Source: Russula earlei (Eukaryota; Basidiomycota; Agaricomycetes; Russulales; Russulaceae). From it: a stretch of DNA of 64,000 nt. The stretch lies in contig JAGFNK010000073.1 in NCBI GenBank assembly GCA_025769875.1, positions 62,001 through 126,000 of the forward strand, in the 5' to 3' direction. Positions 13,496 through 26,019 of the stretch are shown piece after piece (position 1 is the first letter of the stretch; each line of letters opens with the position of its first letter). Below the pieces are notes generated by a model. The model had not been told where the DNA came from, searched no databases, and was given only the letters and a program-made list of their open reading frames with translations. The position numbers were made by a program, and so were the translations under genes.

Positions 13496-16400
13496 ATGGT
13501 CACCACACTCGAGCTCCTTCTCAAATTTCTGCGCATATGTCGCCTTGCAGGGCGTATATTCTGGCGTACCTTGAATCGTTGGCCCGTGTTGCTGACCTGC
13601 CTCAGTCGCAGGTTGAGCGAATGGTGGCACCGCAAGCCGGGTACGTCTCAAACCTCCAAACCGGCTGAGCCATCGATATCTGGCACCATGGCAGGGCCCT
13701 CTTCAGCTATTGTGAAAGGATTCGTTTCTGCCAGCTTTGTTCCGGCATCGGCGAGCGATCCGACCTTCCGCCGTGACAGTGGCGACCGTTTCGAATCGCG
13801 ATCAGTCGCGGCAGCAGCGGCAGCGCCTTCGACATCAGGCCCGACCAGGCATTCCGTCGATCACCCTCCGCATGCACCCTATTCCACTCAATTCTTGCAC
13901 GGTGGAAACCCTGCTGAGGGTAGCACTTCGAACCTGAGCGTATCGAGCATTCAGAGCCGCGCCAGTGACAGGCTGTCAATTATCACGGCCAACTCAGGCA
14001 AATCGATCCGGGACCCAGTGGGTCAGCCATCAGCGCATCTTCCCAAAGCGGTTCACCGCCAGTTCGGGCGTGGTCCTGACGCTTCACGGTCGAGAGAGCG
14101 ACTGTCGAGGCCACCATCTCCTGCGAGCCGCCCTCCTACCCCGCGCCCGTCCCCTCGAATCGTTGCGACGGATCTACCCCCTTCTCAGGTGTTTCATGCA
14201 GATGGCGGGAGACGCAGTCCCATAATTCAGCCCTCCGTGTCCCCCTCCCATGCCCACGAGCCGCTGGGCCCACCACCTGGGCATGAAAACCGCAGGAAAC
14301 AGTCCTCAATCGTAGTTGTGGACGTCCAGAACCCATCAACAGAATCGCTTCCAATCGCTTCTTCACCAACTCGGACTAATCCACGACAATTGACCGAGGA
14401 ACCACTTGCCATGGACACCACTCTTTCTTCTTCATCCTCGATATCAGAATTCATCATACCTGAAGGACGCATCATTCAACTGATTCATGCTGAACAAGTT
14501 CCACGATACACGAAGGACAACACGATGTAAGTGGGTTATATCATCATACCAACCCGCCGTTTACACCTGTTGACAGAGCTCGCGACCAAAAACCATGCGA
14601 TATAGAACCTTTGACGAGAACATTCCCATAGTATGTCGTAACTGTCACATTATTAGGTCTAATAAAAAGGATCTCCACAGCTTCTCGGAGACAGACGTTC
14701 CTGACCCTTCCTCGCCGGGCGGACAAGATTGTAGTCCCTGGATCCCGGCTACTCATCCGGATGGTGGCCTGTATTTTTACGATCCGGAGAGGGTGCGTCA
14801 GTGACGTTGAAACCCACTTTCCGCAATTAAGCCATCATTGCAGAGGATATTTACTGACACAGACATGCACAATCCGACATTAAAGGAAGAAATAGAGGAT
14901 TTCTATTCGTATCTGCAGAAAGTTTTGCGTGTGGATCAATTGACGATCCCATCAGGGAATTATGATTTGGTCCTAGACATTATGCCTACGGTGCATGAGA
15001 AGGTACAATGGTCGTATTACTACGCATGCCATGAAACTCGGTGCCTGTTTTGGCTCGAAAAATACGACGGAAACTTCATGATTTCTGAACTGGATGGGGT
15101 CGAATCTCCTGCTCATATCAGTGAGTTTCAGTCATCTACAACCTGCCACTTGCTCTCACTCATTTGGATCATAGGGCATCGTCTGGAAGATCTGTATTGG
15201 TGCGTCAGCCGTCTTCTGGGTTGTTTTCCAGACATCTACATTGTCCTCTAGGAACCATTGGTCCCTCTTTCCAGCCGTTTTCAAAGGACGCCGTCTTCCA
15301 CGACGTGTCTATGATGAACTCATGGGAATTTTGACCCATGGATGTGTAGGTGAGTTGATCTGCCCAGGGCTTGTACTCTCATGGGTTAACCGATCATAGA
15401 TATGCTGACCTCGAAGTCTTCAACTTTTCCATATGACGATGATACAATGCAAAAAATGATTGCGCTTGTACGGACAGCTAAAGGTACGTTATCGTGCAAT
15501 AAGGGGCGAAGGCACTCTGACTTCTAACTCAGAGTCAAGGGGGGGTGTGGAATACTACACCGCCGGGACTAGTGAGTACATGATACATAGTACTCTCCTC
15601 TCTCATAACTGACCAATGCTCATTCGCAGCTCGTCTTCTGTCTTTTTTTGGTAAGATTCTGTCCCAGATGATTCGCATTAATCACCCTACACATTTTGTT
15701 CAGCACATTGGAGGTTTCTACACTTTCACGGCCAGAAGCATGCACGGCTCGTACGGGACTTGACAGTGTATGACAAACCAAAACGCGAGAGGACCATACT
15801 TATCACACTGCTGTCGCCACTGCTTTTCCTGGCACCCGAAGTTCATCTACAGGAAGTGGAGAAAATGTGGACGGATGACGTCATTATTGAAACAGTTTGG
15901 AAGAACTTCATGACCAAGTTATTGGGAGAATGGGAAGATGTCATCCTCTGGGTACGTTAATATCTTGTGCAAGCTGACGTGGTGCTTTCGGTCTCATGTG
16001 ATTACTTCCTAGTCGACCGTGATGCTTACCGCCAACGTGGGCTTCCTTGCTATCCCTGGCGTAGTCCTTTCCAATCTTAGCGGAAGCACCTTGACGAGCG
16101 CGAGCCAAGTGGTCATTTTCACATCTCCTTCACAGATTGCAAGCTCTATCTCGGTAGAAGCTAGTATAGGAAGCATAGTGGTTGGTCTACTCCTACTCCG
16201 TCACAACCGTACCAAGCAAAAAGAAGACCCCGCAGGCGCGGTGAGTACTAGGCGGTAGCATCTGGCGTGTCTGCCGAGGTAATATTTGGCACAGTCGACA
16301 TATCTATCCCAGAATTCCCACAGGATCTTCGGTCTTGAGCCAATGGCTATTATATTTAGTCTCCCGTGGGCGTTGCTTATGTGGTCGTACGTCTTCTGTG

Positions 16401-16782
16401 TTGCCTCGCAAATGTTTGCTCTCGACTCATGTTTATGAAAACCCTGCGGAATAGGATGGTGATCTTTTTCATTGCGCTAATGCTCTTCTGCTTCTACATC
16501 TCAAATACCTCCACATACGCCTTCCTTTCGATCACGTCGTTTCTTACGTTTCTTCTCGTCATCTGGTGCATCCGAACCGCTTGGGAATCAAGTAAGGAAG
16601 ACGGTGGTGTGTGGCACGACAGTAAGGTGGTATTGGGACGTACATGCCGTGATATTCTCAAGCACATCAAGCAATTTGCGCTGGATGCAGTCAGCTACTT
16701 TCCCATCTGTGGTGCTCCGGAAAGTGTCCACAGTAGACACTTGGCTGCTGGCCACCAGGGGGAAGGGGCGGATGGAGTGTAA
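13496..16782 (+). CDS. WW-like multi-TM family protein, copy 3
   Basis: Complete paralogue. Exon 1 is 13496-14526 (1031 nt, phase 2), starting MVTTLELLLKFLRICRLAGR. An in-frame ATG at 13451 exists, but the start aligning with the other copies is at 13496. It contains SSIQSRASDRLSIIT, QFGRGPDASRSRERLSRPP and HEPLGPPPGHENRRKQSS, and ends QVPRYTKDNT. The WW-like exon reads PWIPATHPDGGLYFYDPER with FTDTDMHNP following. Core blocks YYYACHETRCLFWL, NHWSLFP and AHWRFLHFHGQKHARLVRD are present, as are the TM blocks (TANVGFLAIPGV, GLEPMAIIFSLPWALLMW, FFIALMLFCFYIS). Splice junctions checked through the gene keep frame. Its TM exons, with SGSTLTSASQVVIFTSPSQ, are nearly identical to those of copy 6, although the first exons differ in subtype. 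Confidence 0.82.
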
Positions 16783-17548
16783 CGCCTCACGTTTCTGTAC
16801 ACGCTGCGTGCTTTGTTGTACGGAGATGTTCTACATATTTGAATCAGATTTCTACAAGTGACGTCATGTATCAATGGTTTTACAAAACTATGAGGTCCAG
16901 AGAAAATGTATCGTTTCAACAGTCCAGCAAAATCTTACCCATCATTAGACCTATTATGAGTACTGAACTCACCATGACTAAGAGAGGAATGCTCGACAAT
17001 GACGTAGGGTTGACTACTGGACAAGTCATTATTTCTTGGATCACTTGGAAAGAGCCATGCATGTCGTGTCAAACTGCTGCTGCAAGACTGAGATGGGGAA
17101 ATCCTATCCTACACATAGTCAGGGTCCAAAAGTGCTATCACGATACCACCTCACACCCGCCACTTGCCCGGAAGCAGGGCAATGACCATTCGTTACTTTA
17201 AAAGGCCGTCATCATACCATGAGGTGCCTTCGAAGTCACTTCGACGATGTGGCCGTACCATTATGAGAAGAACGCCAGTCGAGACATGTCCCACGGACAA
17301 TCATGATCGACTGGAGAGACTGAGATCCTGTCAGCGATTCCTCGACAGCTGTGCTTTGCGGTATCTGAACTTGAAGAGGCTTGGGAGATTGATGCGAGGA
17401 TTTAAGTGTTGACACTGTCGAGAGCAAAGGTTACTCGAAAGAAAGCGCCTGACCTGAAAGTGACTCCGAGTCGGTGTGGCGCTCATCAAGCCAGAGGGCG
17501 CAACGATAACTTTGCGTCTCCTTGCCCTATCAAGATTTCTTTTCTGCG
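16783..17548. repeat. Duplicated intergenic unit upstream of copy 4
   Basis: From about 17070 to the copy 4 start this sequence matches 20960-21396, upstream of copy 5. Long shared stretches include AAAAGGCCGTCATCATACCA, the following TGCCTTCGAAGTCACTTCGA, and GCCAGAGGGCGCAACGATAA. Copies 4 and 5 and their promoters therefore descend from a tandem duplication that included intergenic DNA. No separate gene is seen. Confidence 0.7.
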
Positions 17549-20500
17549 ATGGCTTCCATACTCAAGATCCTTCTCAAGTTTCTGCGCATATGTCGCCTTG
17601 CGGGGAAGAACATCTTGAGTCGTTGGTCCGTGTTAATAACCTTCCTCCGTCGCATGTTGTGCGAATGGCACCGCAAACCGGGTACGTTTCAAAACACCAA
17701 ATCCGCCGAGTCATCGTCTCCTGGAAATATGAAAGGGCGGTATTCGGTGTCGGATGGTTCAGCTGCTGTGAAGGAATGCGTGGTTTCTGCGAGCACTGTT
17801 CCCGCATCGGGGAGAGATCCGAGTGGCGTCCGTTTCGAATTGCGATCGGCAACGGCGGAAGCGGCACCATCGAGCCCAACCAGGTATTCCGTCGATTCCG
17901 TCGTCGATCATCCTCTGGGGCGCATACGTCTTATCATTCGCTGTACAGAAACCCTGCTACTCAGCGTAGCACTTCTTCCAACCGGAGCGTATCGAGCTTT
18001 CAGAGCCGCGCCAGCGACAGGTTGTCATTATCACGACCAGCTCATTCGGGGGCCAAGTCAGCCAGCCATCACGACTTCCCAGAGCGATTCATCGTCAGTT
18101 TGGGCGTGGTCCAGACCCATCGCGGTCGAGGGAACGACTGTCCAGGCCGGCGAGCCGCCCTCCTACCCCCCATCGGTCCCCTCGACTCGAAATCGTTACG
18201 ACGAATCTACCCTCTCCCGCTTTTAATGATGGTGCCCTAGAGAGCCCCATAATTCAGCCCTCCCCGACCTCCTCTCATTCTCACGAACTGCTGAGCTCAC
18301 CATCTGGGCATGAACGTCGCATGAGCCAGATGTTGTTTGTGGACATCGAAGTCCAAAACCCATCAACACAGTCACTTCCACTCTCTTTTTTGGCGGATGG
18401 TCCACAACAATTGACAGATGAGCCACTTGCCATAGACGCCATCCATTTTCCACCTGTCTCTCCCTTAGAGGAAGCACCATCTCCTGGATCGCCTCCACTT
18501 TCTCCAACGGCCTCTTTCTCGGATTTCTACTTACCTGAAGCTCGCTTTCTTAAACCGTTTCATTCTGACCAGCTCCCACGATACACGAAGGGCATCACGA
18601 TGTAAGTGGGTTATGCCATCATGTTGAAACATCATTTCGATCTGTTGACAGAACTCGCGAGCAAAAGCCATACACTTGACGACTACATTCCCATAGTATG
18701 TCGCCAGTTCAATGTTATCACTGATTTCAATTGAGATCTCCACAGCTTCATGGAAACAGACGATCCTGACCAAGCGTCGGACAGGCAAGATTGGATCCCA
18801 GCCACACACCCGGATGGTGCACTGTATTTTTACGATCAAGAGAGGGTGCGCCAATGACCTCTGTACCCGCTTTCCCTAGTTTCAATGAACTCTCTATTGC
18901 AGAGGTTGTTTACCGACACGGACATGCACAATCCGGAATTAAGGGAAGAAATCGAGCATTTCTATTCGTACCTGCAGAATATTCTGCGTGTGGAACAATT
19001 GACTATTCCTTCAACAAATTATGACTTGGTCCTAGACATTACGCCAACGCGTGACACGAGGATAAAATGGTCATATTACTATGCATGCCATGACACTCGG
19101 TGCCTGTTTTGGCTGAAAACATACGATAAAATCTTCATGACTTCTGAACTGGATGGCGTCGAGTCTCCTGCTCATGTCAGTGAGTCACAGTTAACTCTCT
19201 CGTACTGTTCCAACTTACTTAGTACATAGAGCATCGTCTAGAATCTCTGTATTGGTATATCAGCCATCCTTTGTATTGGTATCCCAGTCGTTGATGTTGT
19301 CGTACAGGAACCATTGGATGCTCTTCCCAAAAAATTTTGAAGGCCGCGGTCTTCCTCAACATGTCTATGATGAACTCATGGGCATTTTAACACATGGTTG
19401 CATCGGTGAGCCCATCTGCCCGAGACATGGACTCTCATGAAAGATGCCGATATCGATGCCATAGACCTCATAACCTCAAAATCTTCGACCTTTCCGTACG
19501 ATAACGCTACAATGCAGAAGATGATTGAGCTTGTACAGAAAGCGAAAGGTACATATTGTGTAATTTGGAGGGATGGCACTCACTTTTTATCTCAGAAGCA
19601 ACAAGCGGTGTAGAACACTACACTGCCGGGACTAGTGAGCACATAGTACATATACCTATTTCAATCCTCATTCATTCTCATTTTCAGCTCGTCTTCTGTC
19701 AGTGTTTGGTAAATCCGGCTCAGCTTTGGTCACAGGTGATTTTGTTAATCAACTTGTGTGCATGTTCAGCCCATTGGAGGTTCCTACACTTTCATGGCCA
19801 GAAGCATGCACGGCTCATCAGGGGTCAATCTGTGTACGAGAAACCAAAGCATGAAAGATCCATACTTATCACGTTGCTGTCGCCGTTACTTTTCCTCGGC
19901 CCCGAAGTTCATCTGCATGAAATGGAGAATTTGTGGACGGACGATCTTATCATCGAAGCGGTTTGGAAGAGCTTTGTGACCAAGCAGCTAACCGAATGGA
20001 GTGATATAATACTTTGGGTATTGTTTTACGGTTCGCAGTCATTGGAGTTTTTAACACTTACATACCGCAGTCGGCAGTAATGCTGACAGTCAACGTAGGA
20101 TTTCTAGCCGTACCTGGCGTGGTACTTTCCAACTTCAATGGTGGCAATTTGGAGAATGTGCACCAAGTCATCATTTTCTCGTCTTCTTCGCAGATCGTCA
20201 GCTCGCTCTCGATAGAAGCTAGCATTGGAAGTATTGTCATTGGCATGCTCCTAGTCCGTCACATCCGTACCAAACAAGATGCAGACCCAGCTGAAGCGGT
20301 GAGTGGTCGGAGGTATCTTACATGTGTGCAGAGATGACACCTCGACAGTGGGAATATCTCTATGAGTACTCTCAGGGAATGCTTGGTCTTGAACCACTGG
20401 CTATTATATTCAGCCTACCTTGGGCATTCCTCATGTGGTCGTATGTCATTTCCCGTTCAAGACGTGACGTACTTCCGCATTGAGTTTACCAAATCCCCTG

Positions 20501-20841
20501 ACAGGACGGTGACGTTTTTCATTGCGCTGTTGCTCTTTTGCTCGATTTTCTCGAACTTCTGGACCCGAGTATTTACATCGTCCGTTTCCCTCTGTGTAGT
20601 CGCCTGCATCGTAGGGTGCATCTGGGCCGTTTTGCAGGTCAATAGCGACGGGAAAGTTTGGCTGGATGGCTTCAAACCATCTATCGCCCGTGCGCTGCAA
20701 CACTTTTCGCCTCGAGGATTTGTCAAACGCGTTATACTTCGTCTTGTTGGACTACTCCGAGATTGCCTCACCTCTCTGAGGCTGGCTCCAGGTGGTGTCA
20801 GCGGCGTACGCTCAATGACTGGCCCTCAGGGTAGTGTATAA
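17549..20841 (+). pseudogene. WW-like multi-TM family, copy 4 (probably disrupted)
   Basis: The start MASILKILLKFLRICRLAGK aligns with copy 5. Exon 1 (17549-18601) is 1053 nt, a multiple of three, whereas the intact copies leave phase 2. Within it the family reading moves through three frames: the start frame to about 17915, a second to about 18030 (covering SFQSRASDRLS), and a third from there to the end (IHRQFGRGPDPSRSRERLS onward). Relative to copy 1, exon 2 near 18672 has lost 11 bases and gained 1, which brings a stop into the expected frame. Downstream exons look healthy: WIPATHPDGALYFYDQER, FTDTDMHNP, and TM exons almost identical to copy 1, introns included. I infer a pseudogenised 5' part with a recently converted 3' part. 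Alternative splicing around the breaks or assembly error cannot be excluded. Confidence 0.7.
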
Positions 20842-21396
20842 TGCTTTGGTTTGATTCTCTATTTGGAGATGTGTTGATGTATGCCGAAACATGGGTATCA
20901 CATTGATGATGACTTTAACAACGCAACACGTATGCGCGAAGTTTATAACTGTCATGGTGCGGCAGGGCTGCGATGGGGAAATACTTTCTTACACAAAGTC
21001 AAGGTCAAAAGTGCTATGACGGTACCATCTCACCCCGCCACTGGGCCGGAAGCAGGGCAATGACCATCATCACTTTAAAAGGCCGTCATCATACCATGTG
21101 AGGTGCCTTCGAAGTCACTTCGACGATGTGGCGGTGCCATAGCACAAGAACGCCAGTCGAGACGTGTCCCACGGACCATCATGATCGACTGGAGAGACTG
21201 TGATCCTGTCAGCGATTCCTCGACAGCTGCGCTTTGCGGTATCTGATATTGGCGAGGCTTGGGAGATTGATTTGAGCGTTGACGCTGTCAAGTACAAGGG
21301 CTACTCGTGACTCCGAGTCAGTGTGACGCTCATAAAGCCAGAGGGCGCAACGATAACTTTGCGTCTCCTTGCCCTGTCATTTTTTTCTTTTCTGCG
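20842..21396. repeat. Duplicated intergenic unit upstream of copy 5
   Basis: Counterpart of the unit at 16783-17548. High similarity runs from about 20960 through the promoter-proximal bases before the copy 5 start, including the conserved block at 21202-21226. No gene is seen. Confidence 0.7.
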
Positions 21397-24300
21397 ATGG
21401 CTTCCATACTCGAGATCTTTCTCAAATTTCTGCGCATATGTCGCCTTGCGGGGAAGAACATCTTGAGTCGTTGGCCTGTGTTGATGGCCTTCCGAGTCCT
21501 CCGTCGCATGTTGTGCGGATGGCACCGCATGTGGCACCGCAAGCCGGGTACGATTCAAAACGCCAAATCCGCCGAGCCATCGTCTCCTGGGAAGATGAGA
21601 GGGCCCTATTTGATGTCGGATGGTTCAGCTGTTGTGAAGGAATGCGTGGTTTCTGCAAGCACCGTTCCGGCATCGGCGAGCGATCCGAGTGGCGACCGTT
21701 TCGAATCGCGATCGGCAACGGCGGAAGCACCAGTGCCATCAAGCCCAACCAGGCATTCCGTTGTCGATCACCCTCTAGCCCATACGCCCTATCCCACCCA
21801 TTTCTTGTACGGCGGAAACCCTGCCACTCAGGGTAGCGTTTCGAGCGTGAGCATATCCAGTATTCAGAGCCGCGCCAGCGACAGGTTGGCAATTATCACG
21901 ACCAACTCACGCGAATCGCTACGGGACCCAGTCGGCCAGCCATCACTTCCCAAAGCGATTCATCGCCAGTTCGGGCGTGGTCCAGACCCATCACGGTCGA
22001 GAGAGCAGCTGTCCAGGTCACCATCTCCTGCGAGCCGCCCTCCTAGCCGTCCTCCTACCCCCCATCGGTCCCCTCGAATCGTTACAACGAATCTACCCTC
22101 TCCCGTTCACAGTGGTGGCGGCCGAGCCAGTCCCGTAATTCAGCCCTCGGCGGCCTCCTCTCATTCCCACGAGCCGCTGAGCCCACCACCTGGGCATGAC
22201 CATCGCAGGAACCAGTCTTGGATGGTGGATGTGGACGTCGTGAACCCATCAACAGAGTCACTTCCGCTCCCTTCTTCGACGACTGGTCCACGACAAGTGA
22301 CAGATGAGCCACTTGCCATAGACACCATCCATTTGTCCCCTGCCTCTTCCATAGAGGAGTCACCTCCCGGATCGCCTCCACTTTCTCCAACAGCTTCTTC
22401 CATACCGGATTTCTTTCTACCTGAAGGTCGCTTTCTTCAGCTGATTCATTCTGATCAAGTCCCACGATACACGAAGGATATCACGATGTAAGCGAGTTAT
22501 ACCATCATGTTGAACCACCGTTTCCATCTCTTGACAGAGCTCGCGAGCAAAAGCCGTACGATATACCACCACTAACCACTGCATTTCCATAGTACGTCGT
22601 GACTGTAATGTTCTGACTGATTCCAATTGAGATCTCTACAGCACGGAGACAGGCGTTCCTGACCAAGGGTCGGACAGGCAAGATTGTGCTCCATGGATCC
22701 CAGCCACACATCCTGATGGTGCACTGTATTTTTACGATCGAGAGAGGGTGCGTCAATGACCTCGACATCCACTTTCCCTAGTCTGAATCAACTCTCCGTG
22801 GCAGAGGTTGTTTACCGACACGGACATGCACAATCCGGAATTAAGGGAAGAAATCGAGCATTTCCATTTGTACCTGCAGAACATTCTGCTTGTGGACCAA
22901 CTGACCATTCCCTCGACAAATTATGACTTGGTCCTAGACATTATGCCAGCGCCTGACAAGAGGATACAATGGTCATATTACTATGCGTGCCATGAAACTC
23001 GGTGCCTGTTTTGGCTCGATACATACGACGGAATCTACATGATTTCTGAACTGGACGGGGTCGACTCTCCTGCGCATGTCAGTGAGTCGCAGTCGTCTGA
23101 AAGTCATTGTCATGCTGTCCCCACTGATTCGCTTTATAGAGCATCGTCAGGAAGCGCTGTATTGGTATATTAGTCGCCTTCTGGATTGATTTCCCAGTTG
23201 TTGATATTGTCGTACAGGAACCATTGGTCGCTCTTCCCAGCAATTTCTGGAGACCGCTATCCTCCCGAATATATCTATGATGAACTCATGGGGATTTTGG
23301 CACATGGTTGCATTGGTGAGCCCATCTGCCTGAAACATGAACTCTCATGAAAGATGCCAATATTGATGCCATAGATCTCATGACCTCAAAGTCTTCGACT
23401 TTTCCGTACGATGACGTTACAATTCAGAAGATGATTAAGCTTGTACAGAAAGCAAAAGGTACATATCGTGAATTTCGGAGGGATGACACTCTTCCTAGCT
23501 CAGAAGCAAAAGGCGCTGTAGAACACTACACTGCCGGGACTAGTGAGCACATAGCACATATACTTATCCCTCACCACTCACTTATTCTTATTTTCAGCTC
23601 GACTTCTGTCGTTTTTTGGTAGGCCCAATTCATTTCTGGATTAACATTAATCGACCTATGCCCTCGTTCAGCACATTGGAGGTTTCTACACTTCCACGGA
23701 CAAAGGCATGCGCGACTGGTCAGGGACAAGACGGTGTATGACAAACCAAAACACGACAGAACCCTGCTTATCACGCTGCTGTCCCCGTGGCTCTTCCTGG
23801 CACCCGAAGTTCATCTACGGGAAATGGAGAAACTGTGGACAGATGGTGTCATTATTGAGACAGTTTGGAAGGGCTTTATGAACAATCTGTTGGCCGAATG
23901 GAATGGTATAATACTTTGGGTACATTTTTGCATTGTGCTGTCACTGGAGTTCTCAAGGCTCACGTACCCCAGTCTACAGTGATGTTGGCAGTCAACGTTG
24001 GATTTCTCGCCATCCCTGGCGTGATGTTTTATAACATTAATGGTGGCACTTTGGAGAGTGTGCACCAACTGGTCATCCTCCCTTCGTCAGCCCAGATTGC
24101 CAGCTCCCTCTCGGTAGAAGCAAGCGTTGGGAGCATCGTGATTGGTCTGCTCCTAGCCCGTTACAACCGTACCAAGCAAGAAGCAGATCCATCAGAGGCA
24201 GTGAGTAACCAGTTGCATCTTACATGTGCGCCGAAGTGACACTTGGCCAGTCGGAATATCTCGACGACAGCTCTCGAAGAATGTTCGGCCTTGAATCATT

Positions 24301-24746
24301 GGCCATCATGTTCAGCCTGCCGTGGGCATTCCTCATGTGGTCGTATGTCATTTCCCGACTTCCGTGACAATATTTTATGGACAACCCCCGCTCTCCACGA
24401 CAGGATGGTAACATTTTCAGTCGCACTGTTGCTCTTTTGTTTCGTTGTCTCGAACATCTGGACACGAGTTTTTATGAGCCTGATGTCGGCCGCTGCCATT
24501 TGTTTCACCATAGGGTGCATCTGGACGACTTGGGAATCCAACAACGACGGGGGAGTGTGGCTGGATGGCGTTCAACCATCAGTCACTCATGCGCTGGAAC
24601 AGTCCAACGCCTCCCTTCAAGGACTTGTCGCGCGCATTAGATCTTTCGCACACCATGTCGTGAGATCATTGCGAGGTCATCTCGGTTCCCGAGCAGCCGA
24701 TGATGTTGGCAACGTACACCCATCGACTCCTCCCGTTGGCGTTTAG
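21397..24746 (+). CDS. WW-like multi-TM family protein, copy 5
   Basis: Complete paralogue. Exon 1 is 21397-22487 (1091 nt, phase 2), starting MASILEIFLKFLRICRLAGK. It is one of the longest first exons and has SSIQSRASDRLAIIT, QFGRGPDPSRSREQLSRSP, HEPLSPPPGHDHRRNQSW and QVPRYTKDIT. The WW-like exon reads PWIPATHPDGALYFYDRER and runs into FTDTDMHNP. Core blocks are YYYACHETRCLFWL, NHWSLFP, EHYTAGT and AHWRFLHFHGQRHARLVRD. The TM region includes AVNVGFLAIPGV, GSIVIGLLLA and GLESLAIMFSLPWAFLMW. Exon 12 starts SEYLDDSSRRMFGLE; the matching 5' ends of this exon in all copies confirm the acceptor. I found no frame break. Confidence 0.82.
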
Positions 24747-25329
24747 TCCTTTGTTTTTGATGCGTCGATTCTCTCGGGGATGCTTTGTTGCGTGCTGTGC
24801 TGTGTATTGGATTCCTTTGTGTACTATACTACTTGTGTTATCTATAACGTGAAATGCATACATGGACACGAGCTTTTCCAGCCTGTGAGGTCCAGAGAAA
24901 AATGCATTCAGAAAGAATGCAACGCGACAAACGGCACGTCATCACGTATCATGAGACCCGTGATAGGTATCGAGCTCGCCAGGACCACGACAGGAGGAGG
25001 ATGATCTGACCTGACCAAGGCGTATAGAGATGTATGTCGCTCCAACAGTGTTTCTGAGTCCGTGGACGACCTATTGCCCGACACCGTCATGGCCTCAGAA
25101 GAAACAGGGCTAAATGCAGTTGAGACTTCTGCGTTATCTTATTTCCAGGTCGTCCGAGATGAGTGATCGAGGGCTGCATGCGTCAGCGCATAAACATACA
25201 GCGAAGGGGAGGACCAGGGCATGGCGAAGTGTGAAAGGGTGGTCAAGAGCAGATGAGGTGGCGAGGAGTGTAGTCGAGACGCGATGAAAGGAAAGTAAGA
25301 TCGGATGAAGCAGCGAAGGGTGGAGTCAG
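24747..25329. other. Intergenic region 3' of the tandem array
   Basis: No gene is seen. The stretch 25190-25325 is purine-rich (many GAGG and GAAG runs) and leads directly into the hairpin element. Confidence 0.35.
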
Positions 25330-25446
25330 ATATGTCGGAAAATTGGGAGGGCGATTATATTGGATTTTATAGCATTATATTATGATTATATTTAAATATA
25401 ATGCTATAAAATCCAATATAATCGCCCTCCCAATTTTCCGACATAT
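25330..25446. mobile_element. Perfect-hairpin MITE-like element
   Basis: Two 51-base arms (25330-25380 and 25396-25446) are exact reverse complements, separated by a 15-base AT-rich loop whose outermost bases also pair. Arm ends read ATATGTCGGAAAATTGGGAG. A related half-site lies just downstream at about 25468-25494 (CTCCCAAATTTCCGACAAAT), as if a second, older end remained. This structure fits a miniature inverted-repeat element that is nearly all terminal repeat. No transposase is present, and the target duplication is unclear because the flanks are not obviously repeated. Confidence 0.65.
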
Positions 25447-25561
25447 GATGAGAGGGAATCGATACGATGACTCCCAAATTTCCGACAAATGATCGTAATT
25501 ACATACGTGACTGACACAGAGCCTCTGTACTGTACCCCGTTGCCGTTGAAACGCCCGCGGA

Positions 25562-25597
25562 ATATAAATTCAGACTTCAAAAAAAAAAAAAAAAAAG
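25562..25597. repeat. Poly-A run
   Basis: A homopolymer of about 18 A residues (25579-25596) follows a TATAAATT-like sequence. It may be the tail of a decayed retroposon or a simple slippage tract; nothing recognisable precedes it. Confidence 0.4.
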
Positions 25598-26019
25598 GCG
25601 CGAGGCATGTGACCCTGAACCAGGGCTGAACTCACCAGCGGTGTCGAATTCCGAATTTCCGTATCAAGTTCCGTATCGTAACTACGACAACTTCCATGGG
25701 AGCCTGCTATGTCGAATATGGACGCATCGGTAAGCTCAGTCCAGTATTGGCTATGCAGCATTCGAGGGTGGTACTTACGTTTTCTAAAGTCCACTAGGGT
25801 GATTCTTCCCGCGGTTCGAATAGTCAGAGGTATTTGCGACTGCATTGGACTGAAATCCGGTGACGCTGCCACATTCTACGGAATGAAGACGGTATGTATA
25901 GTATATTCCTTGAATTCGTCATAAAGGGTTGACGACTCGTCGTGTTTTCGCGGAGTGGATTCCGCCGTACCGTATTCGTGATTATGGGTCAAATCTCAAT
26001 TTATTTATTGAACATATGA

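Noticed and set aside
2859..24746. Idea that the WW-TM array is a transposon family
   Set aside because: Each unit has 13 exons and promoter DNA, no terminal repeats and no transposase or reverse transcriptase; tandem duplication explains it.
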